A DNA stretch of 64,000 nt from Psychrobacillus sp. FSL K6-4046 (GTDB lineage Bacteria > Bacillota > Bacilli > Bacillales_A > Planococcaceae): assembly GCF_038624605.1 (NCBI RefSeq), contig NZ_CP152020.1:2101312-2165311 (forward strand), written 5' to 3'. A program made the position numbers and the translations under genes. Position 1 is the stretch's first letter, and each line of letters starts with the position of its first letter. Below are positions 52,839-60,142 of this stretch, piece by piece. Below the pieces are notes generated by a model. That model searched no databases and was not told where the DNA came from. It was given only the letters and a program-made list of their open reading frames with translations.

Positions 52839-55481
52839 ATGAGTGAGCAAAAATCTACTCGTGGACAAAGAAGAAAACAACAACTTGAACAAAAGAAAAA
52901 ACAAACAAAACCTGCAAAAACATGGCTAAAACGTATCATGATAGCAATTTTAGCAATTGGATTAGTAGGATTAATAACTGGTGGGTCCGTTTATGCATAT
53001 TATGCAAGCACAGCACCAGATTTAGATGAGGAATTACTAAAAGACCCGATCAGTCCTAAACTATTAGACGCAAACGGTGAAGAGTTTGCAACCGTCGGAA
53101 GTGAAAGCCGAGAATATATATCCTATGAGGAAATTCCTCAACAAATGGAAGATGCCATTTTGGCAACAGAGGATGTTCGTTTCTACGATCACATGGGAGT
53201 AGATGTCTTACGTTTAGGTAAAGCCGTTTTAGCCAACCTGAAGGATGGATTTGGTGCACAGGGTGCAAGTACAATTACTCAACAGGTTGTCAAAAACTCT
53301 TTCTTTACAAATGAAAAAACAATAAAACGTAAAGCTCAAGAAGCCCATTTAGCTCTACAATTAGAGCGTGAATATAAAAAAGAAGAAATTTTTGAAATGT
53401 ATTTCAACAAAATTTTAATGTCAGGACGTATTTATGGCTTTGGTACTGCTTCTAAATATTTTTATGGGAAAGAACTAAAGGATCTTGAATTACATGAAAT
53501 GGCTGTATTAGCGGGAATGCCTCAAAGTCCTAATAACTATAACCCTTTTAAAAATCCAGAACTTGCTGAAAAGAGAAGAAATACAGTTCTTTACTTAATG
53601 AATCTTCATGGCAAAATAACAGATGAGGAAATGAAAGCAGCCCAAGCTATTCCAGTTGCTGACTCCCTTCTACCCGAAGATCAAAGAGTAGCGAACCAAG
53701 ATTCTAAATACGATGCATTTATCGATATAGTATTAGAAGAACTTGAAGAAAATGGAGATGCAGATGCTATTTCCGAAGGTATAACTATCCATACTACACT
53801 TCAACCGAAAGCTCAAGAGAAAGTAGAAGAAACCTTAAACTCAGACATCTTCCCTACTGAAGATATACAAGCTGGTGTTGCAGTAATTGATACTAAGACT
53901 GGAGCAGTTGTCGCTGCTGGTGGAGGAAGAAATTACGGAGTAGATCGAGGATATAATCATGCGCATGATATGAAAGAACGCTCACCTGGTTCGACTATTA
54001 AGCCTTTAATAGACTATGGTCCAGCTGTAGAATTTTTAGACTGGTCACCTGCTCAAACCATCGTAGATGAAGATATTAAGTATACAGGTACTGATCAAGT
54101 AATACGTAATGCCGATAATAAATATCTAGGTGCTATGACTATGCGTGAAGCATTATATAAATCTCGCAATACTACAGCAGTCAAAACATTAAAAGAAGTA
54201 GGTACTAAGAACGCAAGAGAATTTATTAGTCGATTTGGAGTAGATATCGGCACAGTAAATGAAGCCTATGCAATTGGTGGTATTTCAAAATTTATGTCCC
54301 CTATTCAACTAGCAGGAGCATACGCTGCGTTTGGTAATAACGGGAATCATACAGAACCATATGCTATTAACAAAATTGTATACAGAGATGGCAAAACAGA
54401 GAAAAATTACAAGCCTGAATCCAAGACAGTTATGAAGGATTCAACAGCTTACATTATTACAGACGTTTTACGTGATGTTTTAACAAAAGGAACTGGTAAG
54501 GCTGCAGCAATCAGCGGATTAGATGTAGCAGGAAAATCTGGTACGTCCAATTTCAGCGGAGATAAAAAAGGTGTTCCAGATGTATGGTTTGCAGGGTACA
54601 CAACTAACTATTCAGTAACTGTTTGGTCAGGTTATGATGACAACTCTGCTATTACAACTGCCGAAGAACGAAGTCTTCCACAACGAATCTTTAAAGAAAT
54701 TATGGGAAGTATTTCAGAAGGACAGAAAACAGAAAGATTTAAAAAGCCTAATTCAGTCGTAGAAGTAACAGTTGAAAGAGGTTCTAATCCATTAAAATTA
54801 GCTAGTGAGTATACACCTGAAAATATGAAGCTAACAGAGTTATTTGTTAAAGGGACAGAGCCTAAACAAGTATCTGAGGAATATGACCAGCTAGAACTAA
54901 ATGCCCCTTCTAACCTATCTGTGCAATATGATGAAATAACATCATCAGCAACATTAGATTGGGACTTCGAAGGACCTGAAGGCGAAGAAGATGTTAACGT
55001 TCAGTTTGAGGTAGCGGTCTCTATTGACAACGGTCCAAGCGAAATTTTACAAACAACAGATAAAACAGGGTTAATTGTTCAAGCTCTAATCCCTGGTAGT
55101 AAATATTTATTTACCGTTACAGCAATAGCTGAGGATGTTCGAAGTGAATCAGCTAGTGTAGAGCTAGTACTCGAAGGTATCGAAGAAGAAGATCTCGAGT
55201 CTCCTGACTCGGAGGAAGAAAAACCAGAAGATACCGAGGGCGAGAATGAAAACCAACCTGGTAACAATGGTAACAATGGTAACAACGGTAATGGTAATGG
55301 TAATAACGGTAACAATGGTAATAATGGAAACGGTAATGACGGTAATAGTGGTAATAATGGCAATGGTAACAACAACGGTAATGGTGGTAATAATGATGGT
55401 GGTCAAGAAGATGGAGGCACCGATGGAGAAAATCCTGAGGAAACCCCTGAAGACGGCACAGAAACCGGATCTACACCTTAA
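52839..55481 (+). CDS. ponA: Bifunctional penicillin-binding protein 1 (PonA)
   Basis: 880 aa class A PBP that polymerises and crosslinks peptidoglycan. A basic cytoplasmic tail and one membrane helix (about residues 30-52) are followed by the glycosyltransferase domain (ATEDVRFYDHMGVD with catalytic Glu, GASTITQQVVKN, FEMYFNKI) and the transpeptidase domain (active-site Ser in SPGSTIKPL, then SRN, and KSGTS). A fibronectin-III-like domain (about 690-785) precedes an acidic tail and an Asn-Gly tract (about 806-855). It partners GpsB. Tail length and composition are unusual; see findings. Confidence 0.95.
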   Translation: MSEQKSTRGQRRKQQLEQKKKQTKPAKTWLKRIMIAILAIGLVGLITGGSVYAYYASTAPDLDEELLKDPISPKLLDANGEEFATVGSESREYISYEEIPQQMEDAILATEDVRFYDHMGVDVLRLGKAVLANLKDGFGAQGASTITQQVVKNSFFTNEKTIKRKAQEAHLALQLEREYKKEEIFEMYFNKILMSGRIYGFGTASKYFYGKELKDLELHEMAVLAGMPQSPNNYNPFKNPELAEKRRNTVLYLMNLHGKITDEEMKAAQAIPVADSLLPEDQRVANQDSKYDAFIDIVLEELEENGDADAISEGITIHTTLQPKAQEKVEETLNSDIFPTEDIQAGVAVIDTKTGAVVAAGGGRNYGVDRGYNHAHDMKERSPGSTIKPLIDYGPAVEFLDWSPAQTIVDEDIKYTGTDQVIRNADNKYLGAMTMREALYKSRNTTAVKTLKEVGTKNAREFISRFGVDIGTVNEAYAIGGISKFMSPIQLAGAYAAFGNNGNHTEPYAINKIVYRDGKTEKNYKPESKTVMKDSTAYIITDVLRDVLTKGTGKAAAISGLDVAGKSGTSNFSGDKKGVPDVWFAGYTTNYSVTVWSGYDDNSAITTAEERSLPQRIFKEIMGSISEGQKTERFKKPNSVVEVTVERGSNPLKLASEYTPENMKLTELFVKGTEPKQVSEEYDQLELNAPSNLSVQYDEITSSATLDWDFEGPEGEEDVNVQFEVAVSIDNGPSEILQTTDKTGLIVQALIPGSKYLFTVTAIAEDVRSESASVELVLEGIEEEDLESPDSEEEKPEDTEGENENQPGNNGNNGNNGNGNGNNGNNGNNGNGNDGNSGNNGNGNNNGNGGNNDGGQEDGGTDGENPEETPEDGTETGSTP
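55256..55400 (+). repeat. Asn-Gly-coding low-complexity repeat in the 3' end of ponA
   Basis: Degenerate GGTAACAATGGTAA-type repeats code for NGN-rich sequence. The codons vary (AAT/AAC, GGT/GGC/GGA), so selection appears to act on the peptide, while the periodicity still allows slippage. It causes long spurious frames on both strands. Confidence 0.8.
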
Positions 55482-55516
55482 ACTATCCGATTATTACTTA
55501 AAATGATTAAAAAAAG

Positions 55517-55554
55517 AACGAGGAAATGGGATTATAACCCTTTCCTCGTTTTTT
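55517..55554 (+). terminator. Terminator after ponA
   Basis: AACGAGGAAA pairs with TTTCCTCGTT, extended by GGG/CCC, followed by TTTTTTAATTG. Confidence 0.88.
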
Positions 55555-55762
55555 AATTGTTTCTTGAATTTATAAAGTGATTTTTTATTGCTTACTTTAG
55601 TTTAAGTGTAACATTTCACAAACGAACTCGTTTCACGAAATACCAACCCTACCCTTTAAAGAGGGCACTGAAATACTTACGTTTTTATAATAAATTTGTT
55701 TTGAAAATTAAAAAAGGGTACTTTTTGTTCAAATTGAACAGAAAACATCCTTTTTCATTGCC

Positions 55763-55945
55763 TTATTCTTGCTCTCCTTCGTTAAGTAACTTTAGGATTC
55801 GCTTCAGGTTGACCGCAAATATGGTTGTGGCTCCTTGTATTTCCATGCCAAAAAGACTCGTGCTAATCGCTGTATCGTAGCCGTATCCACTCTTTATCCT
55901 TCTTTGTAACACCCAACTCTGAAAGGGCATATTTTACATTTTTCC
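55763..55945 (-). pseudogene. Degenerate transposase C-terminal fragment (IS1182/IS5-like)
   Basis: On the minus strand one frame reads FGMEIQGATTIFAVNLKRIL and ends KLLNEGEQE-stop, the typical DDE-transposase C-terminus (tail of IS1182-like proteins). A short cysteine-containing piece (ICPFRVGCYKEG) lies upstream in another frame and ends in a stop. The catalytic core is missing, so this is a deleted, frameshifted relic. Family assignment is by pattern only. Confidence 0.5.
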
Positions 55946-56027
55946 ACCTCAAAATTATATTTATCATTGTGCGCACCCCTGCATTTACTTTTCTTTAGTA
56001 TAGCAATAAAAGAATTTTTTTGCCTGA

Positions 56028-56267
56028 GTACATTTTTAATAAATTCTATAGTGGATTGGAGTGCAGAGCGGTGACTCCTAGGGGATTAGCGGCCACGGCG
56101 AGCACCCGGACTGAGCGCAGCGAGGGAGAAGGCTTGCCGGGCCGCCCCCAGGAAAGCATCCGCTCGGAACGGAAAGACACGGTCTCAGGAAATAGGAGCC
56201 TTTATTCATACTCTACCTCTAAGAGTTTAAAAGTACTTTTTCAGTGCACTCGCCTTTAACATAGCCA
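56028..56267. repeat. Large intergenic repeat, diverged copy C
   Basis: It shares the frame of copies A and B: GGATTGGAGTGCAGAGCGG, GACTCCTAGGGGAT, (C)CCAGGAAAGCATCCGCTCGG, and the end motif CCTTTAACATAGCCA. The central part is different (a GAGCGCAGCGAGGGAGAAGG-type stretch), as if the module between conserved ends had been replaced. Confidence 0.7.
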
Positions 56268-56296
56268 TATTTTTTTATATTTAAACTGCCCTAATC

Positions 56297-56372
56297 TAAA
56301 AATGCCCCATATGGACTCCCTCTCTAAGTTAGTTTAGTATCTAACTTTTAGTAGGCAGTACATATGGGGCAT
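56297..56372 (-). terminator. Terminator of the dinG-ypoC operon
   Basis: Outer 12-bp perfect stem ATGCCCCATATG / CATATGGGGCAT, inner AAGTTAG / CTAACTT helix, and on the minus strand a following TTTTTAG. It lies 11 nt after the ypoC stop codon. Confidence 0.8.
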
Positions 56373-56382
56373 TGTTGAATAA

Positions 56383-56691
56383 TTAAGGTTTTCTTGATTC
56401 CATAATAAAGCGAAGAGCAAGCTTCTTTTCCGTTTCTTTAAATAATTCATCCAGCTGTCGAAACGCCGCAAAAGTTTTATAGTTCTGTTTTATAAAAGTA
56501 AAACGTTCCTGATAGTTTAATGGACAAGTGCCATCTGCAAGGTCAATTAACTCGTTTAACAGATCAATTCCTTTTTCCATTAAATCAATAGACCCGTTAT
56601 TTCTTTTTTTATAATGAGCTTGTATCTCATCTCGCATCTTTGACCACTTTGCAAAAAGTCCGACAAAGTCTTCTTTTTTAAGCTTGGACAA
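56383..56691 (-). CDS. ypoC: YpoC-family protein
   Basis: 102 aa, soluble, helical, with conserved FAKWSKMRDEIQAHYKKR and PLNYQERFTFIKQNYKTFAAFRQLDELFKE (two segments, shortened). It has the same position as in B. subtilis, last gene after nth, overlapping nth by 14 nt. Function unknown. Confidence 0.85.
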   Translation of the reverse strand: MSKLKKEDFVGLFAKWSKMRDEIQAHYKKRNNGSIDLMEKGIDLLNELIDLADGTCPLNYQERFTFIKQNYKTFAAFRQLDELFKETEKKLALRFIMESRKP

Positions 56692-57334
56692 CTTTACTCA
56701 TCCTTTTTTTACCCTCTCTGCACACAGGCAGTAACGGACATTGTGGGCAATTGGGATTTTGTGCCTTGCAATGGTAGCGGCCAAAAAATATAAGCTGGTG
56801 ATGTGCCTTGGACCAGGATTCAATCGGAGTCTTTTTCATTAACGTTTCCTCGACCTGTAGGACAGAGTCCTTCCATCGACATAGTCCTAATCGCTTCGAT
56901 ACTCTTTCGACATGAGTATCGACGGCAATGGCAGGAATGTCAAAAGCAACTGAAACAACTACGTTAGCAGTTTTGCGCCCTACTCCTGGAAAAGTAGTAA
57001 GTAGATCTCTGTCTTCCGGTACTTCTCCATTATAAAGCTCTATTAGTTGCTTACTAAGCGCTTGAATATTTTTTGCCTTATTACGATATAGGCCGATTGA
57101 ACGTATGTCGTTTTGTAGCTCTTCGATTGAAACTGCTAAATAGTCTTCGGGCTTTTTATATTTTTGGAACAAATTTTTAGTTACTTTATTTACAAGCACA
57201 TCCGTGCATTGCGCTGATAAAAGTGTAGCTACTAATAATTCAAAAGGATTATCGTGGACTAACTCACAATGAGCATCCGGAAACATCCTTTCCATTTCCT
57301 CTAAACAAAAATGCCATTGGGCCTTTGTAAGCAA
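56678..57334 (-). CDS. nth: Endonuclease III (DNA glycosylase/AP lyase)
   Basis: 218 aa. It removes oxidised pyrimidines and cleaves the strand at the abasic site. The helix-hairpin-helix FPGVGRKTANVV carries the catalytic Lys, and DTHVERV carries the catalytic Asp. The [4Fe-4S] ligands are C-x6-C-x2-C-x5-C in the C-terminal CKAQNPNCPQCPLLPVC. It sits 10 nt downstream of dnaD. Confidence 0.95.
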   Translation of the reverse strand: MLTKAQWHFCLEEMERMFPDAHCELVHDNPFELLVATLLSAQCTDVLVNKVTKNLFQKYKKPEDYLAVSIEELQNDIRSIGLYRNKAKNIQALSKQLIELYNGEVPEDRDLLTTFPGVGRKTANVVVSVAFDIPAIAVDTHVERVSKRLGLCRWKDSVLQVEETLMKKTPIESWSKAHHQLIFFGRYHCKAQNPNCPQCPLLPVCREGKKRMSKVVQA

Positions 57335-57344
57335 CGTTCTCCAC

Positions 57345-58055
57345 CTACTCTCTTTCTTCTAACCAATTGTAAAAAGGAACTTTCGCCGCATCTAAGGATT
57401 GCTCCTTTGGTCTTTGCATTGGTATATGCTGTCTAAACTGAGCCGACTGATTTTCTGCAGCTTCTACTGTTTTTATATTTTTCTTTTTCCACTCGAATAA
57501 TATGCGGTCTATATAGCGCAGGCTTAGCTTTTGAGATAAGACAGCCTCTTTCAAAGCTAGCCTTATTAAAGAGGCAGAATGCTTGTCCTGGTCAAACCAC
57601 ATTCCAATTGTTTCATATTCCATTGGAGATAACAATCTACCGAATTCAGCTTCAAATAATTTGTAAATTTCGCCTTCTTCGCCCTTCACTTCTTCGTCTT
57701 CTTTATTAAGGTTTTGTTGCTCTACGCAATCGACCAAAAGCTCCCATAAATGATTAAAATCATAGTATTCATAATGAACTCCATTTTCGTCCATATGCTG
57801 TTCAATTTGGATTAATCCCTTTTGGACAAGACGTTGTAAAATCGTCACTACTTTATGTTCGTTAAAATGTGTACGTTCCACTAAGTTTTGAGGGGTTGGA
57901 AAGTGGTTACCCGCTTCTCCAAAAGCGATAAGATGTAATAGCAGAATAGCTTCCTCGTCCTTGACATTAATGGCCTTGTAATGGCTAAAAAAAAGCTGGG
58001 AAATGGTTACATTTCCCTGCTCTGTCCAGATTCGGAGCCGATTTCGCTTTTGCAT
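57345..58055 (-). CDS. dnaD: DNA replication initiation protein DnaD
   Basis: 236 aa. The N-terminal winged-helix oligomerisation domain (about residues 1-110) and the C-terminal DnaB_2 DNA-remodelling domain (about 130-205, YKLFEAEFGRLLSPMEYETI, then LALKEAVLSQKLSLRYIDRI with the YxxxIL..W pattern FEWKKKNI) are both complete. It helps load the replicative helicase in primosome assembly. It lies in the asnS-dnaD-nth-ypoC order of Bacillus. Confidence 0.94.
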   Translation of the reverse strand: MQKRNRLRIWTEQGNVTISQLFFSHYKAINVKDEEAILLLHLIAFGEAGNHFPTPQNLVERTHFNEHKVVTILQRLVQKGLIQIEQHMDENGVHYEYYDFNHLWELLVDCVEQQNLNKEDEEVKGEEGEIYKLFEAEFGRLLSPMEYETIGMWFDQDKHSASLIRLALKEAVLSQKLSLRYIDRILFEWKKKNIKTVEAAENQSAQFRQHIPMQRPKEQSLDAAKVPFYNWLEERE

Positions 58056-58128
58056 ACTCGCACTCCCTTTCTTATATAATACGCTGTAAAAGTTTATTAA
58101 CGTAAATGTTCTTTCTTTCTGATTCTTA

Positions 58129-59424
58129 TTATGGATATAAACGGTTTAATAGTCTTGGGAATGGGATAGATTCACGTACGTGTTCTGCTCCACTTAACCA
58201 AGCTACTGTACGTTCTAATCCAAGCCCAAACCCTGAGTGAGGAACAGACCCTTGTTTACGTAGCTCTAAATACCATGCATAAGCCGATTCATCTAATTTA
58301 TGCTCTGCAAGACGTTGTTTTAGTAAATCATAATCATGAATACGTTCTGATCCACCGATAATCTCACCATATCCTTCAGGAGCGATTAAGTCCGCACATA
58401 ATACAACATCGTCTCTGTCTGGATGAGGCTGCATGTAGAATGGTTTAATGCCTATAGGATAATGCGTGATGAATACTGGCATATCATAGCTTTCTGCGAT
58501 AGCTGTTTCATGCGGTGATCCGAAATCATCTCCCCATTCAATATCATCAAAGCCTTTCTCGTGTAAAAACTTAATTGCATCATCATACGTGATACGTGGG
58601 AATGGTGCTTGAATTTTTTCTAATTTAGAAGTGTCGCGTCCTAAACGTTCTAATTCTAATTGACAGTTTTTAAGAACAGATTGGACAATATATGCCACGT
58701 ATTGCTCTTGTACTTCTAGATTCTCATCGAATTCTACAAACGCCATCTCTGGCTCGATCATCCAAAATTCAATTAAGTGACGTCGTGTTTTAGATTTTTC
58801 TGCACGGAATGTTGGTCCAAAGGAGAATACTTTTCCTAATGCCATTGCTGCAGCTTCCATGTATAGTTGTCCAGATTGAGATAAATATGCATCCTCATCA
58901 AAATACTTTGTATGGAAAAGCTCTGAAGTTCCTTCAGGAGAAGATCCAGTTAAAATTGGTGGATCCATTTTTACAAATCCATTTTCATTAAAGAATTCAT
59001 ATGTAGCACGAATTATTTCATTACGAATTTTCATAATTGCGTGTTGTTTTCTAGAACGCAGCCATAAATGACGGTTGTCCATAAGAAATTCAGTTCCATG
59101 CTCTTTTGGTGTAATAGGATAATCAACCGCAGCGTGAATTACTTCGATTTCTTTTACTTGTAGCTCATATCCAAAAGATGAGCGTTCATCTTTAGTTACT
59201 TCTCCAGTGATATACATAGAAGTTTCTTGAGTTAACCCTTTTGCTGTTTGGAAAATTTCTTCTCCAACAACTTCCTTTACTACTACTCCTTGTACAAAGC
59301 CGGAGCCATCACGTAGCTGTAAAAAGGCAATTTTTCCGCTTGAGCGCTTGTTCGCAAGCCAAGCCCCAAGTTTTATTGTTTCTCCGACATGGTTGGCCAT
59401 ATCTTTAATCATAATTTTTTTCAT
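58129..59424 (-). CDS. asnS: Asparaginyl-tRNA synthetase
   Basis: 431 aa class IIb synthetase. The OB-fold anticodon-binding domain (about residues 1-105; [19 protein letters not shown]) is followed by the catalytic domain with motif 1 ([20 protein letters not shown]), motif 2 ([20 protein letters not shown]) and motif 3 ([14 protein letters not shown]). ATG 59424 is chosen because GGAGG lies 6 nt upstream and the length matches B. subtilis AsnS (430 aa). aspB, between ypmB and asnS in B. subtilis, is missing here. Confidence 0.96.
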   Translation of the reverse strand: MKKIMIKDMANHVGETIKLGAWLANKRSSGKIAFLQLRDGSGFVQGVVVKEVVGEEIFQTAKGLTQETSMYITGEVTKDERSSFGYELQVKEIEVIHAAVDYPITPKEHGTEFLMDNRHLWLRSRKQHAIMKIRNEIIRATYEFFNENGFVKMDPPILTGSSPEGTSELFHTKYFDEDAYLSQSGQLYMEAAAMALGKVFSFGPTFRAEKSKTRRHLIEFWMIEPEMAFVEFDENLEVQEQYVAYIVQSVLKNCQLELERLGRDTSKLEKIQAPFPRITYDDAIKFLHEKGFDDIEWGDDFGSPHETAIAESYDMPVFITHYPIGIKPFYMQPHPDRDDVVLCADLIAPEGYGEIIGGSERIHDYDLLKQRLAEHKLDESAYAWYLELRKQGSVPHSGFGLGLERTVAWLSGAEHVRESIPFPRLLNRLYP

Positions 59425-59452
59425 GTTGTCCTCCATTAGTCATAAATAAATT

Positions 59453-59941
59453 TTACAAATTGGATATTCTCTTCCACCAGTCGCCGTTATCAAATAATAG
59501 ATAAACGTAGTTTAGATTATCCTTTGAATTGACAAAGGTAATCTCCCATACAGGGCCAACCTCTTCCACACCTAACTTAGCGTGGAGCACCTTACTTTCT
59601 TGCTCTCCATCCAAAACGATGGAGATGGCTTCTTCTTTTGATATACCCTCTTCAAAGCTTACCTCCATGATAGGCTCTTCATTTGCCTTCAGAGGGATAA
59701 AAAATGCTTTTTTGGCGCCATCTTTTGTGTTACCTATAATCGTCTGATAAGAGTCGGTACTATTATACACATAGGATTCATCAATTGTCTCCAATAAGTT
59801 ATTCTTTAGTGTATAAGATTCTGCAGACGTTAAGGCTTCCTTAAATGGCTCCCGAGCCTGAGTATATATAAGAATGCTAAGGATTGCGGTTAGGCTAATT
59901 GTAAAAATAACGATAAATAATAGCCATCTTTTAAGTGCCAT
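59453..59941 (-). CDS. ypmB: YpmB, membrane-anchored PepSY-like (DUF5590) protein
   Basis: 162 aa. One N-terminal membrane helix (residues 4-26) leads to an extracytoplasmic part with two PepSY-like repeats (EPIMEVSFEEGISKEEAISI, then EVGPVWEITFVNSKDNLNYV). Function unknown; conserved between dinG and asnS in Bacillus. It begins 2 nt after ypmA. Confidence 0.88.
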   Translation of the reverse strand: MALKRWLLFIVIFTISLTAILSILIYTQAREPFKEALTSAESYTLKNNLLETIDESYVYNSTDSYQTIIGNTKDGAKKAFFIPLKANEEPIMEVSFEEGISKEEAISIVLDGEQESKVLHAKLGVEEVGPVWEITFVNSKDNLNYVYLLFDNGDWWKRISNL

Positions 59942-59943
59942 AT

Positions 59944-60114
59944 TTAGGTCCTGTAAATGGTAAAGACTGCTTTTTCTTGGTCTTCTTTATCTAATGCCAA
60001 TCCAAACATTAAATCCTTTTCCTTCAAAGAACGGTTCAATGCATCTACTATTTTGTATAGATCTGATTGGTATTGTACGGTGACGGTGGAGATGACTTCG
60101 ATTTTGTTTTCCAT
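59944..60114 (-). CDS. ypmA: YpmA small conserved protein
   Basis: 56 aa, starting MENKIEVISTVTVQYQSDLY and ending AVFTIYRT. It is typical of YpmA in size, sequence style and position between dinG and ypmB (28 nt and 2 nt from its neighbours). Soluble alpha/beta; function unknown. The ribosome binding site is weak. Confidence 0.82.
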   Translation of the reverse strand: MENKIEVISTVTVQYQSDLYKIVDALNRSLKEKDLMFGLALDKEDQEKAVFTIYRT

Positions 60115-60142
60115 ATTTCTACCCGCTTTCTAATACTCATCC

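Larger units (their letters stand above)
55560..56380. other. 820-nt gene-poor region between ponA and ypoC
   Basis: It contains a degenerate transposase fragment (55763-55945), a diverged copy of the large intergenic repeat (56028-56267) and the terminator of the dinG-ypoC operon. It looks like an insertion hotspot. Confidence 0.6.

Noticed and set aside
55079-55506. Several overlapping frames rich in Thr/Val/Ile, Pro/Leu or Met/Val over the 3' end of ponA
   Set aside because: They are by-products of the Asn-Gly-coding repeat read in other frames or on the other strand.
56020-56259. 79-aa frame starting MPEYIFNKF
   Set aside because: It is entirely inside repeat copy C and has no ribosome binding site or family match.
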